64,000 nucleotides of DNA from Marinobacter flavimaris. Its GTDB lineage: Bacteria > Pseudomonadota > Gammaproteobacteria > Pseudomonadales > Oleiphilaceae. Both the position numbers and the translations under genes were made by a program. Location of the stretch: positions 124,001-188,000 of the forward strand of contig NZ_PSSW01000007.1 of the NCBI RefSeq assembly GCF_002933295.1. The letters are read 5' to 3'. Shown piece by piece: positions 44,116-53,381 of this stretch. How positions within the stretch are numbered: the stretch's first letter is position 1; each line of letters begins with the position of its first letter. The notes under the pieces are model-generated. The model was not told the DNA's origin. It worked only from the letters and a program-made list of their open reading frames with translations, and made no database searches.

Positions 44116-44490
44116 ATGAGCAGCCCCCGCATTATTCTGTTGGCACATGGAAGCAGTGACAAGCGCTGGTGTGAAACCTTCGAAAAGCTTGCAGCGCCGA
44201 CTCTCGCGTCTGTCGACAACGCCAAGGTCGCCTATATGGAACTGGCGGAACCATCCATTGATACGATCATCATGGAAGGTGTGGCTGAGGGCATCACCGA
44301 GTTTACAATCGTTCCTTTGTTCCTGGCGGCCGGCCGCCACTTGCGAAAGGATGTTCCAGCAATGATCGAAGAACTCGAAAAAGCCCACGGCGTATCCATT
44401 CAGCTGGCGCCTCCGATTGGCGAAAACCCTCTCCTGGGAGAGGCAATTCGCGATGTTGTTATGCTTCAACTGGAAGAGACACCCGCCTGA
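44116..44490 (+). CDS. CbiX/SirB-like small chelatase-family protein
   Basis: A 124-residue single-domain protein of the class II chelatase family. The metal-binding His sits in IILLAHGSSDKRW and the second in VPLFLAAGRHLRKDVP. The half-size length resembles the short homodimeric CbiX(S) type, which inserts Co or Ni/Fe into sirohydrochlorin. No cobalamin or siroheme gene is nearby, so the substrate is open. The ATG at 44116 follows CAGGAG; the upstream in-frame codon does not. Confidence 0.85.
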   Translation: MSSPRIILLAHGSSDKRWCETFEKLAAPTLASVDNAKVAYMELAEPSIDTIIMEGVAEGITEFTIVPLFLAAGRHLRKDVPAMIEELEKAHGVSIQLAPPIGENPLLGEAIRDVVMLQLEETPA

Positions 44491-44543
44491 ACCGGGCGTT
44501 CTGAGACAGCACCACAGGCCCGTGCGCGACAGGAGTATCGATT

Positions 44544-45470
44544 ATGTCGAAAAGGATTCTGATTACCGGAGGAACCGGGTTTATTGGCCACGTGCTCTGC
44601 CGTGAATTATTGGCACGGGATTACGAACTGACGGTTTTCAGCCGGCAACCGGCCGAAACGGTCAAATCAAGCTGCGGACGGGTCGAGGCAATCCGTGATC
44701 TGCAGCAGCTTCGCTCTCACTCCGGATACGATGCCGTTATCAACCTTGCCGGAGAAGGTATCGCGGATAAACGCTGGTCGGAGTCCCGAAAGCAGGAACT
44801 CCGTGACAGCCGCATTGGCGTCACCGAAACCCTGGTCGAGGTCATCCGAAGTTGGGATCAAGCGCCGAATGTCGTCGTTTCGGGATCGGCTGTTGGCTTT
44901 TACGGGGACCAGGGATCAGCCACGGTCACCGAAAGCACCAGCCCGAATGACGAATTTACGCATCGGCTGTGCCGCGACTGGGAAAACGCCGCCAAACCAC
45001 TTTGCGATGACGGCGTTCGCCTGTGCTTCTCCCGGACAGGCGTCGTGGCAGGCCCGGATGGTGGCTTCTTGGAGCGGATGCTCCTGCCCTTCAAACTGGG
45101 ACTGGGCGGACGCCTGGGTAGCGGTACCCAGTACATGCCTTGGGTCCACAGGGACGATGTGGTCAGCGCACTTATCTGGATGATGGAAAACCCGGACGCA
45201 TCAGGCCCATACAATGTCGTAAGCCCGAACCCGGTAACGAACGCAGAATTCACCCGGAGCCTGGGGAGGGTTTTACACCGCCCCACCCTCTTTCCGGCAC
45301 CTGCTCCGGTGCTCAAGGTGGCTCTGGGTGAAATGGCGAGGCTTCTTCTGACGGGCCAGCGGGCTATTCCGGAGAAGCTGGTCAGCCAGCAATTCCAGTT
45401 CCGGTATCCGGACCTGGATCAGGCATTGACCCAATCCGTTGCTCCAGGGGCAGCCGGACAAAAAGGATGA
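44544..45470 (+). CDS. TIGR01777-family NAD-dependent epimerase/SDR (YfcH-like)
   Basis: A 308-residue atypical SDR. The Rossmann motif is ITGGTGFIGHVLCRELL. Family markers are VINLAGEGIADKRWSESRKQELRDSR, SGSAVGFYGDQG and MPWVHRDDVVSALIWMMEN, plus a C-terminal DUF1731 segment (PAPAPVLKVALGEMARLLLTGQRAIPEKL). No certain substrate is known for this group. It starts 53 bases after the CbiX-like gene behind ACAGGAGTATCG, and the two may be co-transcribed. Confidence 0.9.
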   Translation: MSKRILITGGTGFIGHVLCRELLARDYELTVFSRQPAETVKSSCGRVEAIRDLQQLRSHSGYDAVINLAGEGIADKRWSESRKQELRDSRIGVTETLVEVIRSWDQAPNVVVSGSAVGFYGDQGSATVTESTSPNDEFTHRLCRDWENAAKPLCDDGVRLCFSRTGVVAGPDGGFLERMLLPFKLGLGGRLGSGTQYMPWVHRDDVVSALIWMMENPDASGPYNVVSPNPVTNAEFTRSLGRVLHRPTLFPAPAPVLKVALGEMARLLLTGQRAIPEKLVSQQFQFRYPDLDQALTQSVAPGAAGQKG

Positions 45471-45517
45471 CCCAAGGGGGCCTTATCAAGCTCCCCTGAT
45501 TTTTTTCACAAAAGACG

Positions 45518-45546
45518 TTGACAGCGTTTCGAAGCTTTCTTAATAT
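45518..45546 (+). promoter_or_regulatory. Promoter of tRNA-Glu
   Basis: A consensus -35 TTGACA (45518-45523), a 17-base spacer and -10 TAATAT (45541-45546), followed by a G/C-rich discriminator (acgcgcc). That pattern is typical of stable RNA promoters under stringent control. Confidence 0.8.
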
Positions 45547-45585
45547 ACGCGCCACCTCGACGAGGCAAGGTGTTGAAAACGTTGC

Positions 45586-45661
45586 GTCCCCTTCGTCTAG
45601 TGGCCTAGGACTCCGCCCTTTCACGGCGGCAACAGGGGTTCGAACCCCCTAGGGGACGCCA
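45586..45661 (+). tRNA. tRNA-Glu (TTC anticodon)
   Basis: A 76-nt cloverleaf. The acceptor arm GTCCCCT pairs with AGGGGAC. The anticodon stem is CCGCC/GGCGG with loop CTTTCAC (anticodon TTC), the T-loop is GTTCGAACC, and CCA is encoded. A run of six T follows directly. Confidence 0.97.
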
Positions 45662-45712
45662 ATTTTTTCTGCGCTGATGGGTCAGGGAAACCGAAGTTTC
45701 CCGACTTCATCG

Positions 45713-45865
45713 TCAAACCGGCTTATGTCCGTGCTTCCCTTCTTTTCTACCCTGGTGTCCGTGCTCCTTCTGATCTTTCATCACGAAGATGCCAACACCC
45801 ACAAAAAAGCCAAGCATCAGCAGTACAGTGGCAATACCTGCGATCACAACGGCGTCCATATACAT
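45713..45865 (-). CDS. 50-residue single-pass membrane protein, CcoM-like (cbb3 oxidase subunit)
   Basis: Read on the minus strand: ATG at 45865, stop TGA at 45715-45713. A strong GGAAGGAG lies seven bases upstream. The protein starts MYMDAVVIAGIATVLLMLGF, continues FVGVGIFVMKD and ends in a charged tail with two His-Gly-His motifs. The N-terminal 32 residues resemble my recollection of CcoM, the small accessory subunit of cbb3 cytochrome oxidase in Pseudomonas stutzeri (short N-terminus, one helix, G-x-G-x-F, KD ending); the tail would be an addition. An Anr/FNR box lies upstream, which fits a cbb3-linked gene. The ccoNOQP genes are not in this window. If not CcoM, it is an unassigned oxygen-regulated membrane microprotein. 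Confidence 0.7.
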   Translation of the reverse strand: MYMDAVVIAGIATVLLMLGFFVGVGIFVMKDQKEHGHQGRKEGKHGHKPV

Positions 45866-45930
45866 TTTGTTTCTCCTTCCGGCAATTAACTTGATTAAAC
45901 TCAGGTTACGCCCGGGCCGTCCGCAAGGTA

Positions 45931-45944
45931 TTGATCCAGGTCAA
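45931..45944. promoter_or_regulatory. Anr/FNR-type box upstream of the CcoM-like gene
   Basis: TTGATCCAGGTCAA matches TTGAT-N4-ATCAA at nine of ten positions and TTGAT-N4-GTCAA fully. If centred at -41.5 for the minus strand, the -10 region falls on 45908-45903 (TAACCT) and transcription would start near 45896, about 30 bases before the ATG. That geometry is right for class II FNR activation. The box is palindromic and could also act on the plus-strand gene at 46105. Confidence 0.65.
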
Positions 45945-46104
45945 CGTATTTGTCAGACCGCATGTACGCATAAATACTGAACCACAACACATTTCCTTCG
46001 ATTTTTCCTGTATTTGCAAGGCATTCGAAAGAAACTGCTGCTATAGTCGGAAACAAAGGAAGTGTCCGATCTCCTAACCGGTCTGGGTGGCTGAAGTTCA
46101 AGAC

Positions 46105-48516
46105 ATGCCAAAACTGTCGACGCGTCTTCAACGTTTTCGCACAGGCTCGCCCCTGTCTTTCAGGCTGTTGGCGTGGATTCTGCTATTCAGCTCGGCCTTT
46201 ACACTGGTGGCATCCGCGCTCCAGATCTACTCCGATTATCGAAAAGATCTCTCGCAAATCGACAACCGCATGCAGGTTGTAGAGTCGGGCTACGCCTCCA
46301 GCCTTGCCAGAAGCTTGTGGGCCCTGGACCAGAAGCTCCTGCAAACCCAGATGGAAGGCATACTCAGCTTGCCGGATGTGGTGCACCTTCGCTTGCGAAT
46401 AGAACCCGATTCTGAACTGGTGATGGGCGAGATACCCAGGGACGCGAAAACCACCTCTCACAGCTTCAGCCTTGTCCACCAGGGCGATGAAATGTTCAAG
46501 CTGGGCGAACTGACGGTGACCGCAGACCTTGATCGCGTCTACGACGAACTGAAGCGCAAGGTGGGCGTCATTCTGCTGACCCAGTTCCTGAAGACGTTCT
46601 TTGTTTCGATACTGATTATCTGGATATTCCAGCATTTCGTTGCGCGCCATCTGACCACCATGGCGAACTACGCCCGCGACTTCTCACTGACAACAACGTC
46701 GAAGCCACTTACCCTGGAAAGGCCCAACACGCCGTCTAACCGGAATGATGAGCTCGGCCGTGTCACGGACGCCATCAACCAGATGCGTGAACGTCTCAAC
46801 GCGGACATGGAACGCCAACAAAAGGATGCGGCGGAAATCCGCAAGTTTTCCAAGGCCATTGAGCAGAGCCCCTCCTCGGTTCTGATCTGCGACCGCCAAT
46901 GGCGTATCGAGTTTGCCAACCAGAAATTCACCCAGTTAACCGGTTATGAGGCTGCCTCCATCATCGGCAAACACCCTGGCGCACTGGGTGACAACGACAT
47001 AGAGAACCGTGATAGCCGACACTTGTGGCAGTCCATCCGCTTGCAGGTGCAACGAGTCGGAGTCTGGCAGGGTGAAGTGAACAGTGTGCGCCGGAACGGA
47101 GAACGCTTCTGGGAGCAACTGATTGTTACCCCGATCAAGGACGAGGCCGGCGGCACCACCGGGTACCTCATCCTCGGTGAGGACATCAGCATCCGGAAAC
47201 GCTATGAACAGCAACTTCTGCGTCAGGCCAATTACGACATCCTTACAGGGCTGCCTAACCGGATGCTTGCCCTGGACCGGCTGAAGCTTGCACTGGCCCA
47301 GGCACGCAGGGAAAGCACGCTTGTGGGCGTCATGTTCCTGGATCTCGACAACTTCAAGCACATTAACGACACCCTTGGCCACGATGCCGGCGATAACCTG
47401 CTGATTGAGGCGGCCCGTCGAATTTCAAGTTGCCTTCGCGGTACCAGCACCGTTGCCCGCCTGGGTGGCGATGAGTTCCTCGTGATCCTGCCAGGCCTGA
47501 CTGGCCCCGAGGCTTCCTCGCAGGTCGCCGAGCGTATCCTGAAGACCTTCTCGCCACCATACATACTGAATGGGCAGGAGGTGTTCGTAACGACGAGTAT
47601 CGGCATCGCCATTTTCCCGACGGACTCCGACAACAGCGGTACGCTCCTGCAGCACGCTGATGCCGCCATGTACCAGGCCAAACACAAGGGCAAGAGCTCG
47701 TTTGCCCACTTCGCGCCGGAAATGACCGAAGTCTCCCATGAACGCCTGAAGATGGAGTCCAGCATGCGCAGGGCTCTGGAGCTGAAAGAGTTCGAGTTGT
47801 ATTTCCAGCCCATTGTTAATACCGACTCGGGCACGCTTTGCTCGGTTGAGGCGTTGCTGCGGTGGAACAATCCGGCCATGGGCATGGTAATGCCCGATCG
47901 ATTCATCCCCCTGGCCGAGGAAACCGGCCTGATTACACCGATCGGTGAGTGGGTTCTCCTGGAGGCCTGTCGAGCCGCCATGGGCTGGAAGGAAGCCACC
48001 GGGAAAGACATTGGCATTTCCGTCAACGTCTCGCCCCGTCAGTTCCGCGATCCCGGTTTTACCGAGGCTGTTATGCACGCCCTGGCGACCAGTGGCCTGG
48101 CGCCGGAACAGCTGGAACTCGAAATTACCGAACGGCTCATTCTGGACAACTCGATCGAAACCGCCGAAATCCTGCGCCAACTGGACAAAGCCGGCATCCG
48201 GTTGTCGGTAGACGATTTTGGTACGGGCTATTCAGCGCTCAGTTACCTCAAGAGCTATCCGTTTGATACCCTGAAAATTGACAAGTCGTTTGTTCAGGAC
48301 GTCATGAAGGAGCCTGAGGACGCCTCACTGGTAAGAGCCATCATCAATATGGCTCATAGTTTGGGCCTGCGTGTTATCGCCGAGGGGGTTGAGGAAGAGG
48401 CTCAGACCCACTTCCTGAAGAAGGAAGGCTGCGACTTCTCCCAGGGGTATTTCTACAGTCGTCCGCTGCCGGCGGCGGACTTTGATGCCTGGCTGGCCAA
48501 CAATCACCGCGTATAA
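46105..48516 (+). CDS. Membrane-bound GGDEF-EAL protein with periplasmic sensor, HAMP and PAS
   Basis: An 803-residue bifunctional c-di-GMP protein. Helix 1 (LSFRLLAWILLFSSAFTLVA), a periplasmic segment of ~120 residues with SLARSLWALDQKLLQTQMEGI, helix 2 (FFVSILIIWIFQHF), HAMP (~180-240), PAS (~255-370: AIEQSPSSVLICDRQWRIEFAN), GGDEF (~385-545) and EAL (~555-800). The cyclase motif LGGDEFL is intact, but the I-site position holds RGTS instead of RxxD. The EAL domain has SVEALLRW, the catalytic segments ELEITERLILDN, DDFGTGYSAL and DTLKIDKSFV, so it should be an active phosphodiesterase. Which activity dominates cannot be read. The GTG six codons upstream is an alternative start. Confidence 0.92.
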   Translation: MPKLSTRLQRFRTGSPLSFRLLAWILLFSSAFTLVASALQIYSDYRKDLSQIDNRMQVVESGYASSLARSLWALDQKLLQTQMEGILSLPDVVHLRLRIEPDSELVMGEIPRDAKTTSHSFSLVHQGDEMFKLGELTVTADLDRVYDELKRKVGVILLTQFLKTFFVSILIIWIFQHFVARHLTTMANYARDFSLTTTSKPLTLERPNTPSNRNDELGRVTDAINQMRERLNADMERQQKDAAEIRKFSKAIEQSPSSVLICDRQWRIEFANQKFTQLTGYEAASIIGKHPGALGDNDIENRDSRHLWQSIRLQVQRVGVWQGEVNSVRRNGERFWEQLIVTPIKDEAGGTTGYLILGEDISIRKRYEQQLLRQANYDILTGLPNRMLALDRLKLALAQARRESTLVGVMFLDLDNFKHINDTLGHDAGDNLLIEAARRISSCLRGTSTVARLGGDEFLVILPGLTGPEASSQVAERILKTFSPPYILNGQEVFVTTSIGIAIFPTDSDNSGTLLQHADAAMYQAKHKGKSSFAHFAPEMTEVSHERLKMESSMRRALELKEFELYFQPIVNTDSGTLCSVEALLRWNNPAMGMVMPDRFIPLAEETGLITPIGEWVLLEACRAAMGWKEATGKDIGISVNVSPRQFRDPGFTEAVMHALATSGLAPEQLELEITERLILDNSIETAEILRQLDKAGIRLSVDDFGTGYSALSYLKSYPFDTLKIDKSFVQDVMKEPEDASLVRAIINMAHSLGLRVIAEGVEEEAQTHFLKKEGCDFSQGYFYSRPLPAADFDAWLANNHRV

Positions 48517-48542
48517 CTTGAAACCGTTGGACGCCCATTCCC

Positions 48543-49739
48543 ATGGAAGACACCGTACTTGTCGTGAACTGCGGCAGCTCATCCCTGAAACTCGCACTGT
48601 TCAACAACCAACACAGGAAACTGGTGTCCGCTCTGGCCGAGCGCCTGGGCCAGAACGATGCATTTGCCCACATTGACGGCCAGGAAGGAACGATCCCTCT
48701 GGACGCTGGCGCCGGCCATGATCAGGCGCTAGATACACTGGTCACGGCTTTCCGGGACCTGGGACTGATGACAACGGCTCCCTCGGCCATAGGTCACAGG
48801 GTCGTTCATGGTGGTGAGACCTTCCATGAGGCCGTACTCATTGATGGCGATGTGCTCAAGGCCATTGAAAGCTGCGCAGGCCTTGCCCCTCTTCACAACC
48901 CGGTCAACCTGTCCGGGATTCGGGCAACCCTGGCACAGTTTCCCGATGTACCGCAGACGGCCGTTTTCGACACCGCGTTTCATCAGACCCTGCCCAGACG
49001 GGCCTTCCTCTATGCGCTTCCAGAGGCCTGGTACCGCGACTGGGGGATCCGGAGATACGGATTCCACGGTACCAGTCACGCCTTTATGGCATCAGAAGCC
49101 GCCCGTTTGCTGGACAAAACGCCGGCAACCACCTCGGTCATATCGGCCCATCTGGGCAACGGGTGCAGCATTACCGCCATCCGTGACGGAATCAGTGTGG
49201 ATACCAGCATGGGCCTGACGCCACTTGAGGGTCTGGTAATGGGCACCCGTAGCGGGGATGTCGACCCCGGCCTTTTCGACTTTCTCCGCAGCAAGGGCAT
49301 CGCCGCGGATGAGGTTCATCGGGTTCTGAATCAGGAGAGTGGCCTCCTTGGACTGTCCGGCCAGACGAACGACATGCGCTCACTCTGTGAACTCGCGGAC
49401 CATGGCCATGAACCATCACAAACCGCTATTGATGTGTTCTGCTTCCGCCTGGCCCGCTACGTTGGCGCGATGATGGCGTCCCTGAGCCAGCTGGACGCTC
49501 TGGTTTTCACCGGCGGCATCGGGGAAAACAGCCCGCGGATCAGGGAAGAGACCATTCGCCATCTCAAACTGACGGGATTCGAGCTCAGCCGGGACCTCAA
49601 CATCCATCATGGCCAATTCAGCGACGGACATATTGAAAGCCCCGACTCGCGATTTCCGGTTTTGGTGATTCCCACCAACGAAGAGCTGGTCATTGCCCGG
49701 GAAGCAGCTCGGCTTGCAGGCTCTGACATTCAGGCCTGA
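48543..49739 (+). CDS. ackA: Acetate kinase
   Basis: A 398-residue ASKHA-fold kinase interconverting acetyl phosphate + ADP and acetate + ATP. The phosphate-binding start is VVNCGSSSLKLALF. Conserved pieces are AIGHRVVHGGETF, GFHGTSHAFM (catalytic His), SAHLGNGCSITAI, GLTPLEGLVMGTRSGDVDPG and VFTGGIGENSPRIRE. It lies 26 bases after the GGDEF-EAL gene and 27 before pta. Confidence 0.97.
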   Translation: MEDTVLVVNCGSSSLKLALFNNQHRKLVSALAERLGQNDAFAHIDGQEGTIPLDAGAGHDQALDTLVTAFRDLGLMTTAPSAIGHRVVHGGETFHEAVLIDGDVLKAIESCAGLAPLHNPVNLSGIRATLAQFPDVPQTAVFDTAFHQTLPRRAFLYALPEAWYRDWGIRRYGFHGTSHAFMASEAARLLDKTPATTSVISAHLGNGCSITAIRDGISVDTSMGLTPLEGLVMGTRSGDVDPGLFDFLRSKGIAADEVHRVLNQESGLLGLSGQTNDMRSLCELADHGHEPSQTAIDVFCFRLARYVGAMMASLSQLDALVFTGGIGENSPRIREETIRHLKLTGFELSRDLNIHHGQFSDGHIESPDSRFPVLVIPTNEELVIAREAARLAGSDIQA

Positions 49740-49766
49740 CCCAAACGCATCATCAGGAATACCACT

Positions 49767-51929
49767 ATGGCAAAGTGTCTCTTTTTTGCACCGACTTCCA
49801 TGGACTCAGGCCTGACCTCCGTTTGCCTGGGTCTGTTGCGCGCCCTTGAACGGGTAGGCGTCAGCGTTGGCTTCTACAAACCCTTCTGCCAGGCGGTTCA
49901 CCGCGCAGAATCCATGCACAACGCTGGCCAGGACTCGTCGGTGGCGTTTGTGAGGGCCAGCAGCCACCTGAACCCGCCAGACCCGATTGCCCTCAAGGAA
50001 GCGCAACAACTGCTCAACAGAGGCAAAGCCGACTACCTCCTCGAAACAGTCGTGGGTGAATACCAGAAGGTTGCCCGGGATGTGGATGTGGTGATCATCG
50101 AAGGCCTCGTCCCAGACCGCAGCGAAGCCTATATCGCCAGGCTGAACGTGGAAGTTGCCCGCAACCTCGGTTCCGAGGTAATCCTGGTGAGCACGCCCAA
50201 AGACCTGGACGCCAGGCAACTGGATGAAGAACTGGACTTCTCGTCGCGCCTGTTTGCCAGTCCCAGTGATCCGGACGTTATTGGCGTCATCCTGAACAAG
50301 GTTGGGGAGCCCGAGCAGTCGGGCCTTGAGCCTCGTTCCAACAACAACCACCCTGCCCCCGTCACTGTCGACTACCAGACCGAGTGCACGGTATTCAGCG
50401 AGGGCCGCTTTCACCTCTTAGCCGAGATTCCATGGCAGGCGGATTTGCTGGCCCCCAGGGTATCCGACATTGCCAGGGAACTCGGGTTACCGGTCCTCAA
50501 TGAGGGGCAGATGCACGCCAGGCGGGTCCAGAAGGTATCGGTTTGCGCCCGTAGCATTCGGAACATGACGGAAACCCTCAGGCCTGGCACTCTTCTGGTC
50601 ACGCCCGGAGATCGCGAAGACATCGTGGTGGCCACAGCTGTTGCCGCTCTCAACGGGGTTCCCCTCGCCGGCCTGATGCTGACCGGTGGCCTGATACCCG
50701 ACCAGCGAGTGATCACCCTGTGCCACAGGGCCCTGGAAACAGGCCTTCCGGTTCTGGGGTCAGACGCCAATACCTATGAAACTGCTCATATGCTGGCCAA
50801 CCTGTCGGCGGCCATCCCGATTGATGACCCCAACCGGATTGAAAAGGCGATGGAAGCGGTGGCAACCCGTATCGACACCAACTGGTTGCAACAGCATCTC
50901 AAGGTTGCCCGGCAGGACAGGCTTTCCCCTCCCGCCTTCCGATACCAGCTGTCCGAGCGGGCCCGGGCCGCGAATAAGCGCATCATATTGCCGGAGGGCA
51001 GCGAGCCAAGAACCGTACAGGCCGCCATCATCTGCCATCAACGCAGGTTGGCAAGGTGTGCCTTGATCGGGAATGCGGCAGAGATAAAACGGGTAGCGGA
51101 TTCCCAGGATCTGGAACTGCCCGGGGATATCGAGATCATTGATCCAGGGGAGGTGCGACAACGCTACGTCGCTCCGATGGTAGAACTTCGCAAGCATAAA
51201 GGACTGACATCAGACATGGCGGAAGCCATGCTCGAAGACAACGTCGTTCTCGGTACCATGATGGTGGCTCTGGATGAAGCTGATGGACTGGTATCCGGTG
51301 CCATTCACACGACGGCGAATACGGTGCGCCCTGCCCTGCAACTGATCAAGACCCATGAGCATGCAAAGGTAGTCTCTTCCGTGTTCTTCATGTTGTTGCC
51401 GCAACAGGTGGTGGTCTACGGGGACTGCGCCATCAATCCAGACCCCAATGCCGAGGAACTGGCCGACATCGCCATCCAGAGTGCGGAGTCTGCGGAAGCC
51501 TTTGGTATCGAGCCGCTGGTCGCCATGATCAGTTACAGCACCGGAGAGTCCGGCAGCGGCCAGGATGTCGAGAAAGTCAGGGAGGCGACGAGGATCGCTC
51601 GCGAGCGCAGGCCGGATCTGCTGATAGACGGACCACTCCAATACGATGCAGCGGCCATCGAAAGCGTCGCAAGAAGCAAGGCGCCGGACAGCAAAGTTGC
51701 AGGCAAGGCAACGGTCTTCGTATTCCCGGATCTGAACACCGGCAATACCACTTACAAGGCGGTTCAGCGAAGTGCCAATGTGGTCAGTGTCGGGCCAATG
51801 CTTCAGGGCTTGCGGAAGCCGGTGAACGACCTTTCACGTGGGGCTCTGGTGGAGGATATCGTGTTTACGGTTGCGTTAACCGCTGTGCAGGCCAAGCAGG
51901 TGGAAAGTGCGGGGCCGGACCATGAATAA
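49767..51929 (+). CDS. pta: Phosphate acetyltransferase (long form)
   Basis: A 720-residue Pta of the long, pseudomonad/enterobacterial type. The N-terminal P-loop-like cobyrinic-synthase domain (CLFFAPTSMDSGLTSVCLGLLRAL) is degenerate. The middle DRTGG domain (~215-335) is regulatory. The C-terminal catalytic domain (from FRYQLSERARAANKRIILPEGSEPRT) has VVYGDCAINPDPNAEELADIA and FPDLNTGNTTYKAVQRSANV. It makes acetyl phosphate from acetyl-CoA. Co-transcribed with ackA behind CAGGAATACC. Confidence 0.97.
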   Translation: MAKCLFFAPTSMDSGLTSVCLGLLRALERVGVSVGFYKPFCQAVHRAESMHNAGQDSSVAFVRASSHLNPPDPIALKEAQQLLNRGKADYLLETVVGEYQKVARDVDVVIIEGLVPDRSEAYIARLNVEVARNLGSEVILVSTPKDLDARQLDEELDFSSRLFASPSDPDVIGVILNKVGEPEQSGLEPRSNNNHPAPVTVDYQTECTVFSEGRFHLLAEIPWQADLLAPRVSDIARELGLPVLNEGQMHARRVQKVSVCARSIRNMTETLRPGTLLVTPGDREDIVVATAVAALNGVPLAGLMLTGGLIPDQRVITLCHRALETGLPVLGSDANTYETAHMLANLSAAIPIDDPNRIEKAMEAVATRIDTNWLQQHLKVARQDRLSPPAFRYQLSERARAANKRIILPEGSEPRTVQAAIICHQRRLARCALIGNAAEIKRVADSQDLELPGDIEIIDPGEVRQRYVAPMVELRKHKGLTSDMAEAMLEDNVVLGTMMVALDEADGLVSGAIHTTANTVRPALQLIKTHEHAKVVSSVFFMLLPQQVVVYGDCAINPDPNAEELADIAIQSAESAEAFGIEPLVAMISYSTGESGSGQDVEKVREATRIARERRPDLLIDGPLQYDAAAIESVARSKAPDSKVAGKATVFVFPDLNTGNTTYKAVQRSANVVSVGPMLQGLRKPVNDLSRGALVEDIVFTVALTAVQAKQVESAGPDHE

Positions 51930-51950
51930 GTCCTGAGCCCGGCCACTCAC

Positions 51951-53372
51951 TCAGCGCTTGAGGCTCTTCTGACGCTGTTTTTTCGGACGACGGCCTTTCT
52001 TCTCGTCGTTGTCCTTCTTGACCTTCTGACGCGGAGTCAGCCGATCCACTTTGCCGGCAAACGGATTTTCACCCGATTTGAACTCGAAGCGGATTGGTGA
52101 ACCCGTTACCTTCAGAACCTTACGGAAGGTATTCTCAAGATATCGTTTGTATGCGCCAGGCAGGGAATCCACTTGGTTACCGTGAACCACAATCACAGGG
52201 GGGTTGGAACCGCCCTGGTGCGCGTAACGCAGCTTGATCCTGCGACCGTGCACCATGGGTGGCTGATGCTGGGCAATAGCATCCTGCAGAATCGCAGTCA
52301 GGCGGTTGGTTGGCCATTTCGCCATCGCGGACTCATAGCAGGCTTGCACCGACTCATACATCACGCCGACGCCGGAGCCGTGAAGCGCCGAGATATAGTG
52401 CTTATCAGCGTAATCCAGAAAGTCGAGGCGACGCTGAACCTGTTCTTTCACCCGGGCGCGGTCTTCCGGGTCCATGCCGTCCCACTTGTTGACGGCAATG
52501 ACTAGCGAGCGGCCGGCATCCAACACAAACCCGATCAGGTGAAGATCCTGATCAACCAGACCTTCCCGGGCATCAATAACCAGGATAACCACGTGGGCGT
52601 CATCGATCGCCTGCAGCGTTTTTATGATGGAGAACTTCTCCACCACTTCGCTGACATTCTTTCTTCGACGGACACCGGCGGTATCAATCAACGTGTATTG
52701 GCTGCCCTGGCGCTCGTAGGGTATATAAACGCTGTCCCTGGTAGTGCCAGGCATGTCATAAACCACCACACGGTCCTCACCGAGCATGCGGTTGACCAGT
52801 GTGGACTTGCCCACGTTCGGCCTGCCTACCACGCCAATGCGGATGCCGGGGTAGCGATCTGCACGGTCCTCTTCTTCCCGCTCCTCTTCAGAGGGCAGCA
52901 GGATTTCAAGCATGGAGCGGATTCCGCGGTTGTGGGAGGCTGCGATCAGGAACGTGGATTCAAAGCCAAGGCTGTAGAAATCCGACGCGGCGATGTCCGG
53001 ATCTTGTCCATCGGTCTTGTTCACGACCAGATGCGCCTGCTTGCCCGAGCGGCGCAGACTGTCTGCAATCAGCTCATCGCCTGCAGTAAGGCCGGCCCTG
53101 CCGTCCACCAGGAATAGCACGATGTCCGCTTCTTCTACCGCCTGCATTGACTGGCGGGCCATTTCAAGATCAAGGCCCCGCTCGTCACCGGTAAGACCAC
53201 CGGTGTCTATGACGATGAAGCGCTGCCCCTCGTAGCTGCCCTCACCGTATTTGCGGTCACGGGTAAGCCCCGGAAAGTCCGCAACCAGGGCATCCCTGGA
53301 ACGGGTCATCTGATTAAATAATGTCGATTTGCCGACGTTAGGGCGTCCGACAAGGGCAATAACTGGGGTCAT
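51951..53372 (-). CDS. der: Ribosome-associated GTPase Der (EngA)
   Basis: A 473-residue GTPase with two G domains ([16 protein letters not shown] near residue 8, [16 protein letters not shown] near 183), DTGG/DTAG G3 motifs, NKTD/NKWD G4 motifs and a KH-like C-terminal domain (~370-440), ending in a Lys/Arg tail. It is essential for 50S assembly. Convergent with pta (21 bases between stops) and last gene of the hisS-yfgM-bamB-der run. Confidence 0.98.
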   Translation of the reverse strand: MTPVIALVGRPNVGKSTLFNQMTRSRDALVADFPGLTRDRKYGEGSYEGQRFIVIDTGGLTGDERGLDLEMARQSMQAVEEADIVLFLVDGRAGLTAGDELIADSLRRSGKQAHLVVNKTDGQDPDIAASDFYSLGFESTFLIAASHNRGIRSMLEILLPSEEEREEEDRADRYPGIRIGVVGRPNVGKSTLVNRMLGEDRVVVYDMPGTTRDSVYIPYERQGSQYTLIDTAGVRRRKNVSEVVEKFSIIKTLQAIDDAHVVILVIDAREGLVDQDLHLIGFVLDAGRSLVIAVNKWDGMDPEDRARVKEQVQRRLDFLDYADKHYISALHGSGVGVMYESVQACYESAMAKWPTNRLTAILQDAIAQHQPPMVHGRRIKLRYAHQGGSNPPVIVVHGNQVDSLPGAYKRYLENTFRKVLKVTGSPIRFEFKSGENPFAGKVDRLTPRQKVKKDNDEKKGRRPKKQRQKSLKR

Positions 53373-53381
53373 AATGGGGGA

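Noticed and set aside
45677..45889. A 70-codon plus-strand frame after tRNA-Glu
   Set aside because: It is the antisense of the minus-strand microprotein, which has the better ribosome-binding site and a clear membrane helix.
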